Part shown: positions 7,676 through 17,175 of the stretch, one piece after another
Layout of the letters: each line of letters starts with the position of its first letter
How positions within the stretch are numbered: the first letter of the stretch is position 1
From: Euryarchaeota archaeon UBA557
Lineage (GTDB): Archaea; Thermoplasmatota; Poseidoniia; Poseidoniales; Thalassarchaeaceae
DNA: 64,000 bases
Direction of reading: 5' to 3'
Assembly: GCA_002503285.1 (NCBI GenBank)
Contig: DARI01000013.1
Location: 19,716-83,715 of the forward strand
The notes under the pieces: model-generated
Seen by the model: only the letters and a program-made list of their open reading frames with translations
The model's database searches: none
What the model was told of the DNA's origin: nothing
Made by a program: the position numbers and the translations under genes

Positions 7676-9229
7676 ATGAGCGACAAGGAGGACAAGGCCG
7701 TTGATTTGCGGCTCAGAAAGACACGTTCCAAATCAGGAGGCGGTAATGCTAGAATTGCATCACAACATGCAAAAGGTAAGATGACAGCACGAGAAAGAAT
7801 AGATGTTTTATTCGATGAAGATAGTTTTATGGAAATAGATTCTCTAGTCGAGCATAGGTGCCAAGACTTCGGAATGGAACGAAATATTATCCCTGGGGAT
7901 GGAGTAATATGTGGACATGGGACCATAGATGGGAAACTTGTATACTGCTTTGCCCAAGACTTCACAGTATATGGTGGATCACTGGGTGAAATGCATGGAT
8001 TAAAAATATGTAAAATATTAGATATGGCAATTAAAAGTGGTTCTCCTATAATTGGTTTAAATGATAGTGGAGGGGCTAGAATACAAGAAGGAGTAACAAG
8101 TTTAGGTTCATATGCTGAAATATTTTTTCGAAATGTAAGGGCAAGTGGAGTCATTCCCCAGATATCAGTGATTATGGGGCCATGTGCAGGAGGAGCAGTA
8201 TATTCTCCAGCAATTACTGACTTTGTAATTATGGTAGATAAGACTTCACATATGTTTATAACAGGACCGGAGGTAATTAAAACTGTAACAAATGAATCAG
8301 TTACATTTGAAGAATTAGGTGGTGCTGGAACTCATGGTTCAAAATCAGGTGTAACTCATTTTACTGCTGCAGATGATAAAGAAGCATTAGAAATAACAAA
8401 AGAATTAATTAATTTTTTACCTGCTAATAATTTAGATAAGGTCCCAACTAAGGAAACCAACGATTCATTTGATAGAGAATGTTTGGCATTAGATACAATA
8501 ATACCAACAGACTCAAATCAGCCATACGATATGACCGATGTGATATACGAAATTTTAGATAACGGAGGGTTTTTAGAAATTCAGGCAGATTTTGCTCCAA
8601 ACATAGTAATTGGTTTTGGTAGGTTAGGAGGGCATACTATAGGGATTGTTGCAAATCAACCGAAATTTTTAGCAGGGTGTTTGGACATTAATGCATCAAT
8701 AAAAGCAGCACGTTTTATACGATTTTGTGATTCGTTTAATATATCATTAGTTACTTTAGTTGATGTACCTGGATTCTTACCTGGTGCTACACAAGAGTGG
8801 GGAGGAATAATCAGACATGGTGCCAAACTATTGTATGCATATGCCGAGGCAACGGTACCGAAGCTTACTGTGATAACTAGAAAAGCATACGGAGGTGCTT
8901 ATGATGTAATGTCCTCAAAACATATTCGTGGAGATTATAACATAGCATGGCCAACAGCAGAGTTGGCAGTCATGGGAGCAAGCGGCGCAGTACAAATTAT
9001 CCACAAAAGAAGAATAAATGCCGCAATTAATCCCAATGAAGAACGTGAAAGACTAGTTGAGGATTATAATGAGAAATTTGCTAATCCATATAGGGCTGCT
9101 GCACTAGGATATATAGATGATGTAATTAAACCAAGAAATACCAGAAAGGTACTAATTAGGTCGTTAGGCGCATTATTAGAAAAAGAAGAAATTAGGCCTT
9201 CTAGAAAACATGGAAATATCCCATTATGA
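7676..9229 (+). CDS. pccB: Propionyl/acetyl-CoA carboxylase carboxyltransferase subunit
   Basis: This subunit moves the carboxyl group from carboxybiotin to propionyl-CoA (or acetyl-CoA), giving methylmalonyl-CoA. It shows the family marks of the long carboxyltransferase: RERIDVLFDE near the N-terminus, DFTVYGGSLGE, NDSGGARIQEG, GPCAGGAVYSPA for acyl-CoA binding, then in the second half VDVPGFLPG, RKAYGGAYDVM and the alanine-rich stretch ending in GAVQIIH. Length 517 is standard. The adjacent mutase subunit and MeaB favour propionyl-CoA as substrate. The biotin carrier follows two genes later; biotin carboxylase is not in the window. A methylmalonyl-CoA decarboxylase alpha subunit is the main alternative, but no membrane beta subunit is present. 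Confidence 0.93.
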   Translation: MSDKEDKAVDLRLRKTRSKSGGGNARIASQHAKGKMTARERIDVLFDEDSFMEIDSLVEHRCQDFGMERNIIPGDGVICGHGTIDGKLVYCFAQDFTVYGGSLGEMHGLKICKILDMAIKSGSPIIGLNDSGGARIQEGVTSLGSYAEIFFRNVRASGVIPQISVIMGPCAGGAVYSPAITDFVIMVDKTSHMFITGPEVIKTVTNESVTFEELGGAGTHGSKSGVTHFTAADDKEALEITKELINFLPANNLDKVPTKETNDSFDRECLALDTIIPTDSNQPYDMTDVIYEILDNGGFLEIQADFAPNIVIGFGRLGGHTIGIVANQPKFLAGCLDINASIKAARFIRFCDSFNISLVTLVDVPGFLPGATQEWGGIIRHGAKLLYAYAEATVPKLTVITRKAYGGAYDVMSSKHIRGDYNIAWPTAELAVMGASGAVQIIHKRRINAAINPNEERERLVEDYNEKFANPYRAAALGYIDDVIKPRNTRKVLIRSLGALLEKEEIRPSRKHGNIPL

Positions 9230-9238
9230 GGTTTTACT

Positions 9239-9433
9239 ATGAGGAATGAAATTGATTTGAAGTTAATGGTTGCCGCGTTATCGGCAGTATTATTTTACGA
9301 AAATGAAGGAGATATATTAATGATATCCAAAGCAAGAGAGAAGGGGAGTAATTGGATCCAAGATCAACGGAATTCCGGGCATGGTAAAAATGGATTATTA
9401 CATACAAATAATAAGAGAAGTTTACTGAGATGA
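9239..9433 (+). CDS. 64-residue protein between carboxyltransferase and biotin carrier
   Basis: A small protein whose start lies nine bases after the carboxyltransferase stop and whose end overlaps the biotin-carrier start by four bases. The N-terminus (IDLKLMVAALSAVLFYE) is a moderately hydrophobic helix; the rest is polar with lysine, glycine and arginine. Position matches small accessory proteins (OadG/gamma-like or PccX-like) often found between these two genes, but I see no clear signature. It may help assemble the carboxylase. Confidence 0.65.
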   Translation: MRNEIDLKLMVAALSAVLFYENEGDILMISKAREKGSNWIQDQRNSGHGKNGLLHTNNKRSLLR

Positions 9434-9834
9434 TTTTATTGAGTGAAAATATAAAAGTTACAATAGATGGGGAAGATTATGAGGTTGAACTTAAAAAAAA
9501 TGGAAATATGTGGACTGTAACAGTAGAGGGTCGGAAATTTGAAATAACAACCAATAATCTAAAAAATAAAAAAAACAAAGTAAAGAGGAGGAAAAGAAAA
9601 TTAAATTCAGATGGAGTAATCTCTTCAACGATACCAGGGAAGATCATCGTAATCAATAATAAAATTGGAGATAATGTAAAAGAAGGAGATGTATTAATTA
9701 TTTTAGAAGCCATGAAGATGCAAAATGAAATAACTGCACCAATAAGCGGAAAAATTACAGAAATAAATTGCAAAACTGGAGGAAGCATAGAAGCCAATAT
9801 GCCGTTAATAATTATTGACAATATTGATAAATAA
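9430..9834 (+). CDS. Biotin carboxyl carrier protein
   Basis: A carrier subunit with the biotinylation motif LEAMKMQNE; the target lysine is near residue 96. The surrounding residues 60-134 form the usual biotinyl fold (STIPGKIIVINNKIGDNV before, TAPISGKI after). The first 50 residues resemble the beta strands that precede the biotinyl domain in propionyl-CoA carboxylases, followed by a lysine-rich linker. ATG at 9430 overlaps the previous gene's stop, indicating translational coupling. It would shuttle carboxybiotin from an unseen biotin carboxylase to the carboxyltransferase upstream. Confidence 0.93.
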   Translation: MILLSENIKVTIDGEDYEVELKKNGNMWTVTVEGRKFEITTNNLKNKKNKVKRRKRKLNSDGVISSTIPGKIIVINNKIGDNVKEGDVLIILEAMKMQNEITAPISGKITEINCKTGGSIEANMPLIIIDNIDK

Positions 9835-9856
9835 AGTTAAGTCAACTGGATTCTCT

Positions 9857-10519
9857 TCATATTAAGCCTAATGCATCTTCAATCCTGTTTAATTCTGGAC
9901 CTGTAGATCCAGAGCCAACTAAAGCATGGGAATCACTAGACGTACATCCGGCACCTACGAATGGGGAACCAAATGTAACTGTTCCAACCATCAAAGGAAC
10001 TTGTAGAGTATTCTCAATGATTTCAACCTCCAAGGGAGTAATGTCTGGATGGGCTAGAACACCGTGGTTATTTGCCACTAAAAGGCTTCCAATTGAATCT
10101 TGGTGTGCAACTGTAGTAGTCAGTGATGGAACGCCCAATACATCTGAAATCATCTCCAATCCATCATCCGGTACAGTTGGACTGACTATAGCACCATTAT
10201 TATTACATTCAATTAAATTGCCGGCAGCGTTGACGCCGCTTTGCATGACAACAACGTCACCAAAACTTGTTAATTCGTCTAATTCGTCTTGAAAGGCTAT
10301 GTCTGCAACAGCAATACCATTTTTATTACCTCTGAGTAGGCTACCCAGTAATGCGGAGCCACCTATGAGAAAGGGTTGCATCTCCATCTGAAAGGACGTC
10401 TCCAGAAGTTCAACAGATGGATTATCAAGTGATCTAGGATAAAATAAGACATCATTTACTATGCTTAAGTGAACTCCTATCTGAGAATGTCCGAATAAAC
10501 CACCAGTTGAAATTCCCAT
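9857..10519 (-). CDS. eif6: Translation initiation factor 6 (aIF6)
   Basis: A 220-residue ribosome anti-association factor that binds the large subunit and blocks joining to the small subunit. The fivefold pseudo-symmetric repeats are visible, each with Gly-rich turns and a hydrophobic strand (GSALLGSLLRGNKNG, NNNGAIVSPTVPDDGL, ANNHGVLAHPDITPLE, DSHALVGSGSTGPE). Length is standard for archaea. The gene lies 68 bases downstream of the 5S rRNA on the same strand. The gap contains an A/T-rich CATATTTAAT near 10528-10537 that could be its own TATA box, so co-transcription with rRNA is not certain. Confidence 0.95.
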   Translation of the reverse strand: MGISTGGLFGHSQIGVHLSIVNDVLFYPRSLDNPSVELLETSFQMEMQPFLIGGSALLGSLLRGNKNGIAVADIAFQDELDELTSFGDVVVMQSGVNAAGNLIECNNNGAIVSPTVPDDGLEMISDVLGVPSLTTTVAHQDSIGSLLVANNHGVLAHPDITPLEVEIIENTLQVPLMVGTVTFGSPFVGAGCTSSDSHALVGSGSTGPELNRIEDALGLI

Positions 10520-10587
10520 ATTATATCATCCTCATTAAATATGGCTAAAGCTGATTAGTTGTAATGTTTGCGGGGAAAGAAGTAGAG

Positions 10588-10707
10588 AGGCACAACGATG
10601 AACGTTCCCGTGGGCTTTCGCACCACAGTACAAGAAACAACGCAGGAGGGCTTGACTTCCGGGTTCGATATGGGACCGGGTATTACCCCTCCGCTATGGC
10701 CGTGCTC
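10588..10707 (-). rRNA. rrf: 5S ribosomal RNA
   Basis: The reverse strand shows the archaeal 5S pattern: a 5' end reading GAGCACGGCCATAGC, the loop A/helix III region CCCATATCGAACCCGGAAGTC, and a 3' end that closes helix I. GCACGGC at the 5' end pairs with GUUGUGC at the 3' end. About 120 nt, the normal size. The ends are estimated from helix I. It lies directly after the 3' processing arm of the 23S on the same strand. Confidence 0.93.
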
Positions 10708-10727
10708 AACTCTATCTTCGAATTTAT

Positions 10728-10783
10728 GAATTGATATGCACTGTTGGACAGAGGCCCACATAGGCCTGGATTAGTGTAGAAAT
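10728..10783 (-). other. 3' arm of 23S rRNA processing stem
   Basis: After the 23S 3' end, this arm pairs with 13667-13720. It contains ATTTCTACA, AATCC, CCTATGTG, CCTCT, GTCC and, at its end, GCATATCAATTC, each complementary in order to the 5' arm. The outermost 12 bases pair perfectly. Bulges and small internal loops lie between the paired blocks. Confidence 0.85.
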
Positions 10784-13666
<2,883 letters not shown>

Positions 13667-13720
13667 ATTTCTACAATCCCACCTTATGTGAGTCCTCTGG
13701 TGTCCAGGCATATCAATTCT
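13667..13720 (-). other. 5' arm of 23S rRNA processing stem
   Basis: On the minus strand this precedes the mature 23S. Read 5' to 3' it holds GAATTGATATGC, GGAC, a three-base ACC bulge, AGAGG, CACATAAGG, GGATT and TGTAGAAAT, each pairing with the 3' arm at 10728-10783. Such arms are cut by archaeal splicing endonuclease at bulge-helix-bulge sites or by another RNase. I see a three-base bulge next to a four-pair helix (GGAC/GTCC) but not a fully canonical motif. Confidence 0.85.
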
Positions 13721-13728
13721 GGCATCTC

Positions 13729-13763
13729 AGATCGCTCCGTCTCCCCGCAGGGCGGCGCAATCT
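13729..13763 (-). other. Hairpin in 23S leader
   Basis: The precursor leader upstream of the processing arm folds into a stable hairpin: AGATTGC pairs with GCGATCT, then CCG with CGG and CCC with GGG around a short loop. It is G+C-rich in an A+T-rich neighbourhood. It may assist leader folding or processing. Confidence 0.6.
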
Positions 13764-13776
13764 CAACCACTTACCC

Positions 13777-13812
13777 TGATACCTGATAGTATCAAAGTGC
13801 ACTAAAAGCAAT
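13777..13812 (-). promoter_or_regulatory. Possible rRNA promoter region with inverted repeat
   Basis: The minus strand has a weak TATA-like CTTTTAGTG at about 13803-13812, followed by a perfect inverted repeat TGATAC-6-GTATCA at 13777-13794 that would lie near the transcription start. Placement is by spacing only; no experimental start is known. Confidence 0.3.
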
Positions 13813-13902
13813 TCGCCGACCTACCTGTGGTATATGAATTAACAGGATGAAAGTAATTTATTTTCTTCCGATGATTACTCATTATAACCGAGCCGAATTA
13901 TG

Positions 13903-14163
13903 TCATTTAGGGGCTAATTCTATGCCAAATGGTATACTTATAGAAATAGCGTATTGCGGAGCATTATTAATCCCGAAAGGTAATGAAAATGTTTGGTTAG
14001 TATTTTCGAAAATTAATTTGGAAGATTTTTCATTTTTTTCATCAAATATTAAGGTGTTTTTTTGTAGATTATTTCCTTCCTTAGTATCAATAATTAAACC
14101 TCCACAAAGTTGACATTGTGCTTCAATTACTCCGTCCATTCCGCACGTTCCGCAAGCTGCCAT
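13903..14163 (-). CDS. Small zinc-ribbon-like protein
   Basis: An 86-residue protein with two Cys-x-x-Cys pairs near the N-terminus (CGTC at residues 4-7, CQLC at about 17-20), suitable for one zinc. The remainder has beta-like alternation and ends in a hydrophobic stretch containing Ile and Pro. It stands alone between the 23S promoter region and the transporter gene, on the same strand as both. No family recognised; a small nucleic-acid or protein-binding factor is possible. Confidence 0.55.
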   Translation of the reverse strand: MAACGTCGMDGVIEAQCQLCGGLIIDTKEGNNLQKNTLIFDEKNEKSSKLIFENTNQTFSLPFGINNAPQYAISISIPFGIELAPK

Positions 14164-14216
14164 AATCTACGTCAGCTGTATGTGACACTTGACTTTAACT
14201 CAATATTAAATAATAT

Positions 14217-15854
14217 TTATTCAGATTCAGCGTTTATAAATTTCTCATTACTTACACTGCTATCTCTGTACACGTACGGAGTAAGAGCTACGCTGATGAT
14301 TGCCATTGCAGAAATAATTATTATTGGATATGCAGTTGAAGGCCAACTAATTGTATATCTCACAAGGCAGTAAACCGTTGCTATCATCACTGTAAAGATC
14401 ATCATAGGAAATCCAGTTCGGAAAAATGTATTAAATGAAATATCATTTCCTGACTCTTCTGCCAATCCAGCTGCAACTACGTTAGCAGATGCCCCTATGA
14501 TGGTCCCGTTTCCTCCTAGGCATGCACCTAGAGCCAATGCCCATGCTAACGGCCCCAATGGTAGTCCAAGTAGAGGATCTGATGCAAGTTCTATCACTAC
14601 TGGAACCATAGTAGCAGTATATGGAATATTATCTATAAATGCTGAAGCAATAGCTGAGACCCAGAGTAGTAAAAGAACTGCTATCATCAATCGATTTTCT
14701 TCTGATGTTTTGGATATTGCATCTGATATCATTTCTGCTATCATCTCTATTAATCCCATGAATTCTAAACCGTGGATCATGATGAACAACCCAGCAAAGA
14801 AAATAATTGTTGTCCACTCTACTGAATCTAATTGCTCTTCAACATGATGTGGCGAAGTTATCAAAAGCATTGCAACAGCGCCCCCCAACGCAATTGTGGC
14901 TACTGATAATAATGGATGAGGGAAGGCAGAATGAGCAAAAAATAACAATATTACAATCATAAGAATTATTCCTGATTTAATTAATAATTTCTTATCCTTA
15001 ACGCCGTATCTGAGCCTCAATAAGTCAATATTTCTGTGCCTCTCGCCACTCAAACCAGAATTATCAATTTTCCTTAAAATCCATAAAGAAGGAATCATAC
15101 AGATAACAACAGCAGGTGCTACATGAATAATGAAATCAGTAAATCCAATACTGGAGCTTTCAAGGACGGTCCCACTTAGGGCCTGCGCAGACAATTGAGC
15201 CCCAATTATTATATTTGGCGGGTCTCCGATTTGTGTAGCGGCACCTCCGATGTTTGAAAACATAACTTCTGCGATTATTAGTGGCACTGGCTCTAAATCT
15301 AATACTTTTGAAATTTGAATTGTCACTGGAACAATTAATAATATAGTAGTTACATTGTCTAAAAAGGCAGAGAAAACTGCAGTAATTATACACAAAATAA
15401 ATGATAAGCGCCAAATTGACCCTCCGCTCTGAGCATATGCTTGGACGGCAGCCCATTCAAATATTCCAGTTTTAGAGAGAATATTAACAATTACCATCAT
15501 GCCAATTAGAAGTCCAATTGTTTCCCAATCTATCCAAGTCATAATTGTAGATAAATTGGGCCCATCGCCGATAACGTGAAGAGAAATTACCGCTGCAATT
15601 CCGCCTACTGCTGCGGCCAATGCACGGTGAACAATCTCAAATACTATTAAAGTATAAACTGCAGTTAAAATTATTATTGCTAATGGGACGCTCCATTCAG
15701 GCATATCTGGAGCTACCCAACTAGTATCTGAGCTTGCAGCTTTAACGGGCGATATAGAGATAATTGCACTCATGAACAATATAAATGGTTGAATTAATTT
15801 CGATGTCGCCCGGCCCCGAACTACTAGTTGCATGAGCCCGCCTAGAACAATCAT
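14217..15854 (-). CDS. ArsB/NhaD-superfamily ion transporter
   Basis: A 545-residue protein with around twelve membrane helices. The hallmark GDPPNIIIG lies near residue 210, and SAFLDNVTTIL and SAFIDNIPYTATMVP form the two inverted-repeat loops of the ion transporter superfamily (ArsB, NhaD, P-protein, CitMHS). A Na+/H+ antiporter or anion exporter is likely; sodium coupling fits a marine host. The N-terminal 45 residues contain an extra hydrophobic helix ending in VKAASS that resembles a signal peptide, so the mature protein may begin after it. Exact substrate is not decidable from sequence. Confidence 0.85.
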   Translation of the reverse strand: MIVLGGLMQLVVRGRATSKLIQPFILFMSAIISISPVKAASSDTSWVAPDMPEWSVPLAIIILTAVYTLIVFEIVHRALAAAVGGIAAVISLHVIGDGPNLSTIMTWIDWETIGLLIGMMVIVNILSKTGIFEWAAVQAYAQSGGSIWRLSFILCIITAVFSAFLDNVTTILLIVPVTIQISKVLDLEPVPLIIAEVMFSNIGGAATQIGDPPNIIIGAQLSAQALSGTVLESSSIGFTDFIIHVAPAVVICMIPSLWILRKIDNSGLSGERHRNIDLLRLRYGVKDKKLLIKSGIILMIVILLFFAHSAFPHPLLSVATIALGGAVAMLLITSPHHVEEQLDSVEWTTIIFFAGLFIMIHGLEFMGLIEMIAEMISDAISKTSEENRLMIAVLLLLWVSAIASAFIDNIPYTATMVPVVIELASDPLLGLPLGPLAWALALGACLGGNGTIIGASANVVAAGLAEESGNDISFNTFFRTGFPMMIFTVMIATVYCLVRYTISWPSTAYPIIIISAMAIISVALTPYVYRDSSVSNEKFINAESE

Positions 15855-15900
15855 ACTAAATATATCACTATTGAATTTGTCAAGAGTACTGAAATATTGA

Positions 15901-16173
15901 TTATTTACCTGACCAGTATACCGCTGTATTACCTCTATTGAATACTAAGATTGAATTAGATTCAGTCGCCATCAAATTAAAAAGTACTTTTCTTTTTTCA
16001 GCAGTTTCTACAACTCCTCGATTAGCCTTTACTTTTATTAATCGGCGCCTATTAAGTTGATCTTTTAATTCATTAACGATTGATTCTGATAGGCCTTCAT
16101 GGCCGATACGCACAGAAATTAGTGTATCCTTATCTTTAGCTTCCCTCAATATGTAATTAGGTATTTTATCCAT
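15901..16173 (-). CDS. yhbY: YhbY/CRM-domain RNA-binding protein
   Basis: A 90-residue single CRM-domain protein. The family pattern is present: IGHEGLSESIVNELKDQL in the first helix, RRRLIKVKAN as the RNA-binding strand, and the C-terminal ILVFNRGNTAVYW replacing the usual Gly-x-x-x-x-Leu-Tyr-Arg. The family acts in large-subunit assembly and intron splicing. It starts 11 bases after the Rpp21 gene on the same strand, a pairing that recurs in archaea and points to shared RNA-processing work. Confidence 0.85.
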   Translation of the reverse strand: MDKIPNYILREAKDKDTLISVRIGHEGLSESIVNELKDQLNRRRLIKVKANRGVVETAEKRKVLFNLMATESNSILVFNRGNTAVYWSGK

Positions 16174-16184
16174 TTTTTTTCCTC

Positions 16185-16514
16185 TTATGTTGTTTTTAAT
16201 TTAAGCCGGTATGTATTATTGCAAATTTTGCAAGTGTTAGTTATGAATCCTTTCGAAAATCTGACTCTGGCATTATACCCAGGTATTAATGCAGACTCAC
16301 ATGTTCGGCATATTTTCTTGTAAATGTGGCTTGATGGGCGTATGCCGTGTTTTTTTCCCATTCTTACCAAAGAACGGGCGGCAGAATTCATTATTGTTAA
16401 GTCAGATTTACTATCTTCTAAAATTGCTGATAAAAAAATGACAGCCTTTTTTGCATTTTGTTTCCTTGCTCCAGAATTATTGTTGCTTCTATTTTTAGGC
16501 AATTTAATCACCAT
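16185..16514 (-). CDS. rnp4: Ribonuclease P protein component 4 (Rpp21)
   Basis: A 109-residue protein with the four zinc-binding cysteines of the Rpp21/Rpr2 family: KICRTCESALIPGYNARVR and TCKICNNTYR. It is a protein subunit of the archaeal RNase P ribonucleoprotein that matures tRNA 5' ends, working with Rpp29. The N-terminus is lysine- and asparagine-rich. Its start overlaps the adenylate kinase stop by 11 bases, and YhbY follows, so the three are probably one operon. Confidence 0.9.
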   Translation of the reverse strand: MVIKLPKNRSNNNSGARKQNAKKAVIFLSAILEDSKSDLTIMNSAARSLVRMGKKHGIRPSSHIYKKICRTCESALIPGYNARVRFSKGFITNTCKICNNTYRLKLKTT

Positions 16515-17133
16515 TTATTTTAAAAAGTTTCTTAATTTCTAGTTCAACATTATTAATCGATTGATTTCCGTCAATTCTTGTTAAAATACCTTTACTTTCA
16601 TACCATTCTGAGAGAGGGGAAGTTTGTTCATGATAAGAATTTAACCTATTAATAACTGCTACTTCATTATCATCTTTTCTTTGAATCAATCTGTCTTTTA
16701 TTTCATTTGGAGCGGGCCTAAATGTAAGATGGTAGATTTCGCCAGTTTCAGGATCCATTCTCCTCCCAACGATTCTTTTTACTATTTCTTTATCTGGGAC
16801 CTCTATGCAAATCACAGATGAGATATCAACAATTGAAGAAAGAATTACTGCTTGATTTATTGTTCTTGGAAAACCATCAAATAACACTCCATTAGTTGCA
16901 TCATCTTCTTTTAGTCTTTCTGATATTAGTTCAATTATTATATCATCAGGCACTAAAAGTCCTGATTCCATAAAAGATTTAGCTTTTTTCCCCAATTCAG
17001 TATTATTCTTTACTGAATTCCTGAGCATATCTCCAGTTGAAATTTGTGGCATGCCAGTTATTTCAGATATTATTACTGCTTGTGTCCCTTTTCCTGCCCC
17101 AGGAGGGCCAAAAAGTATAATTGATTCAGCCAT
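16504..17133 (-). CDS. adk: Adenylate kinase, bacterial/eukaryal long type
   Basis: This enzyme interconverts ATP, AMP and ADP. The P-loop is GPPGAGKGT at residues 8-16, the AMP site includes STGDMLR and DGFPRT, and the LID begins GRRMDPETGEIYH. The 209-residue form with this LID and without zinc cysteines is the monomeric bacterial/eukaryal type, not the trimeric archaeal AdkA. It is the first gene of the cluster with Rpp21 and YhbY. Acquisition from bacteria by an ancestor is possible. Confidence 0.93.
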   Translation of the reverse strand: MAESIILFGPPGAGKGTQAVIISEITGMPQISTGDMLRNSVKNNTELGKKAKSFMESGLLVPDDIIIELISERLKEDDATNGVLFDGFPRTINQAVILSSIVDISSVICIEVPDKEIVKRIVGRRMDPETGEIYHLTFRPAPNEIKDRLIQRKDDNEVAVINRLNSYHEQTSPLSEWYESKGILTRIDGNQSINNVELEIKKLFKINGD

Positions 17134-17175
17134 TAAATTCCTCCATTACGATTTCTTTGATAAGTAAATCTATTT

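Noticed and set aside
14497..14847. 116-codon plus-strand frame opposite the ion transporter
   Set aside because: Antisense shadow; the minus strand has clear GDPPN and helix pattern.
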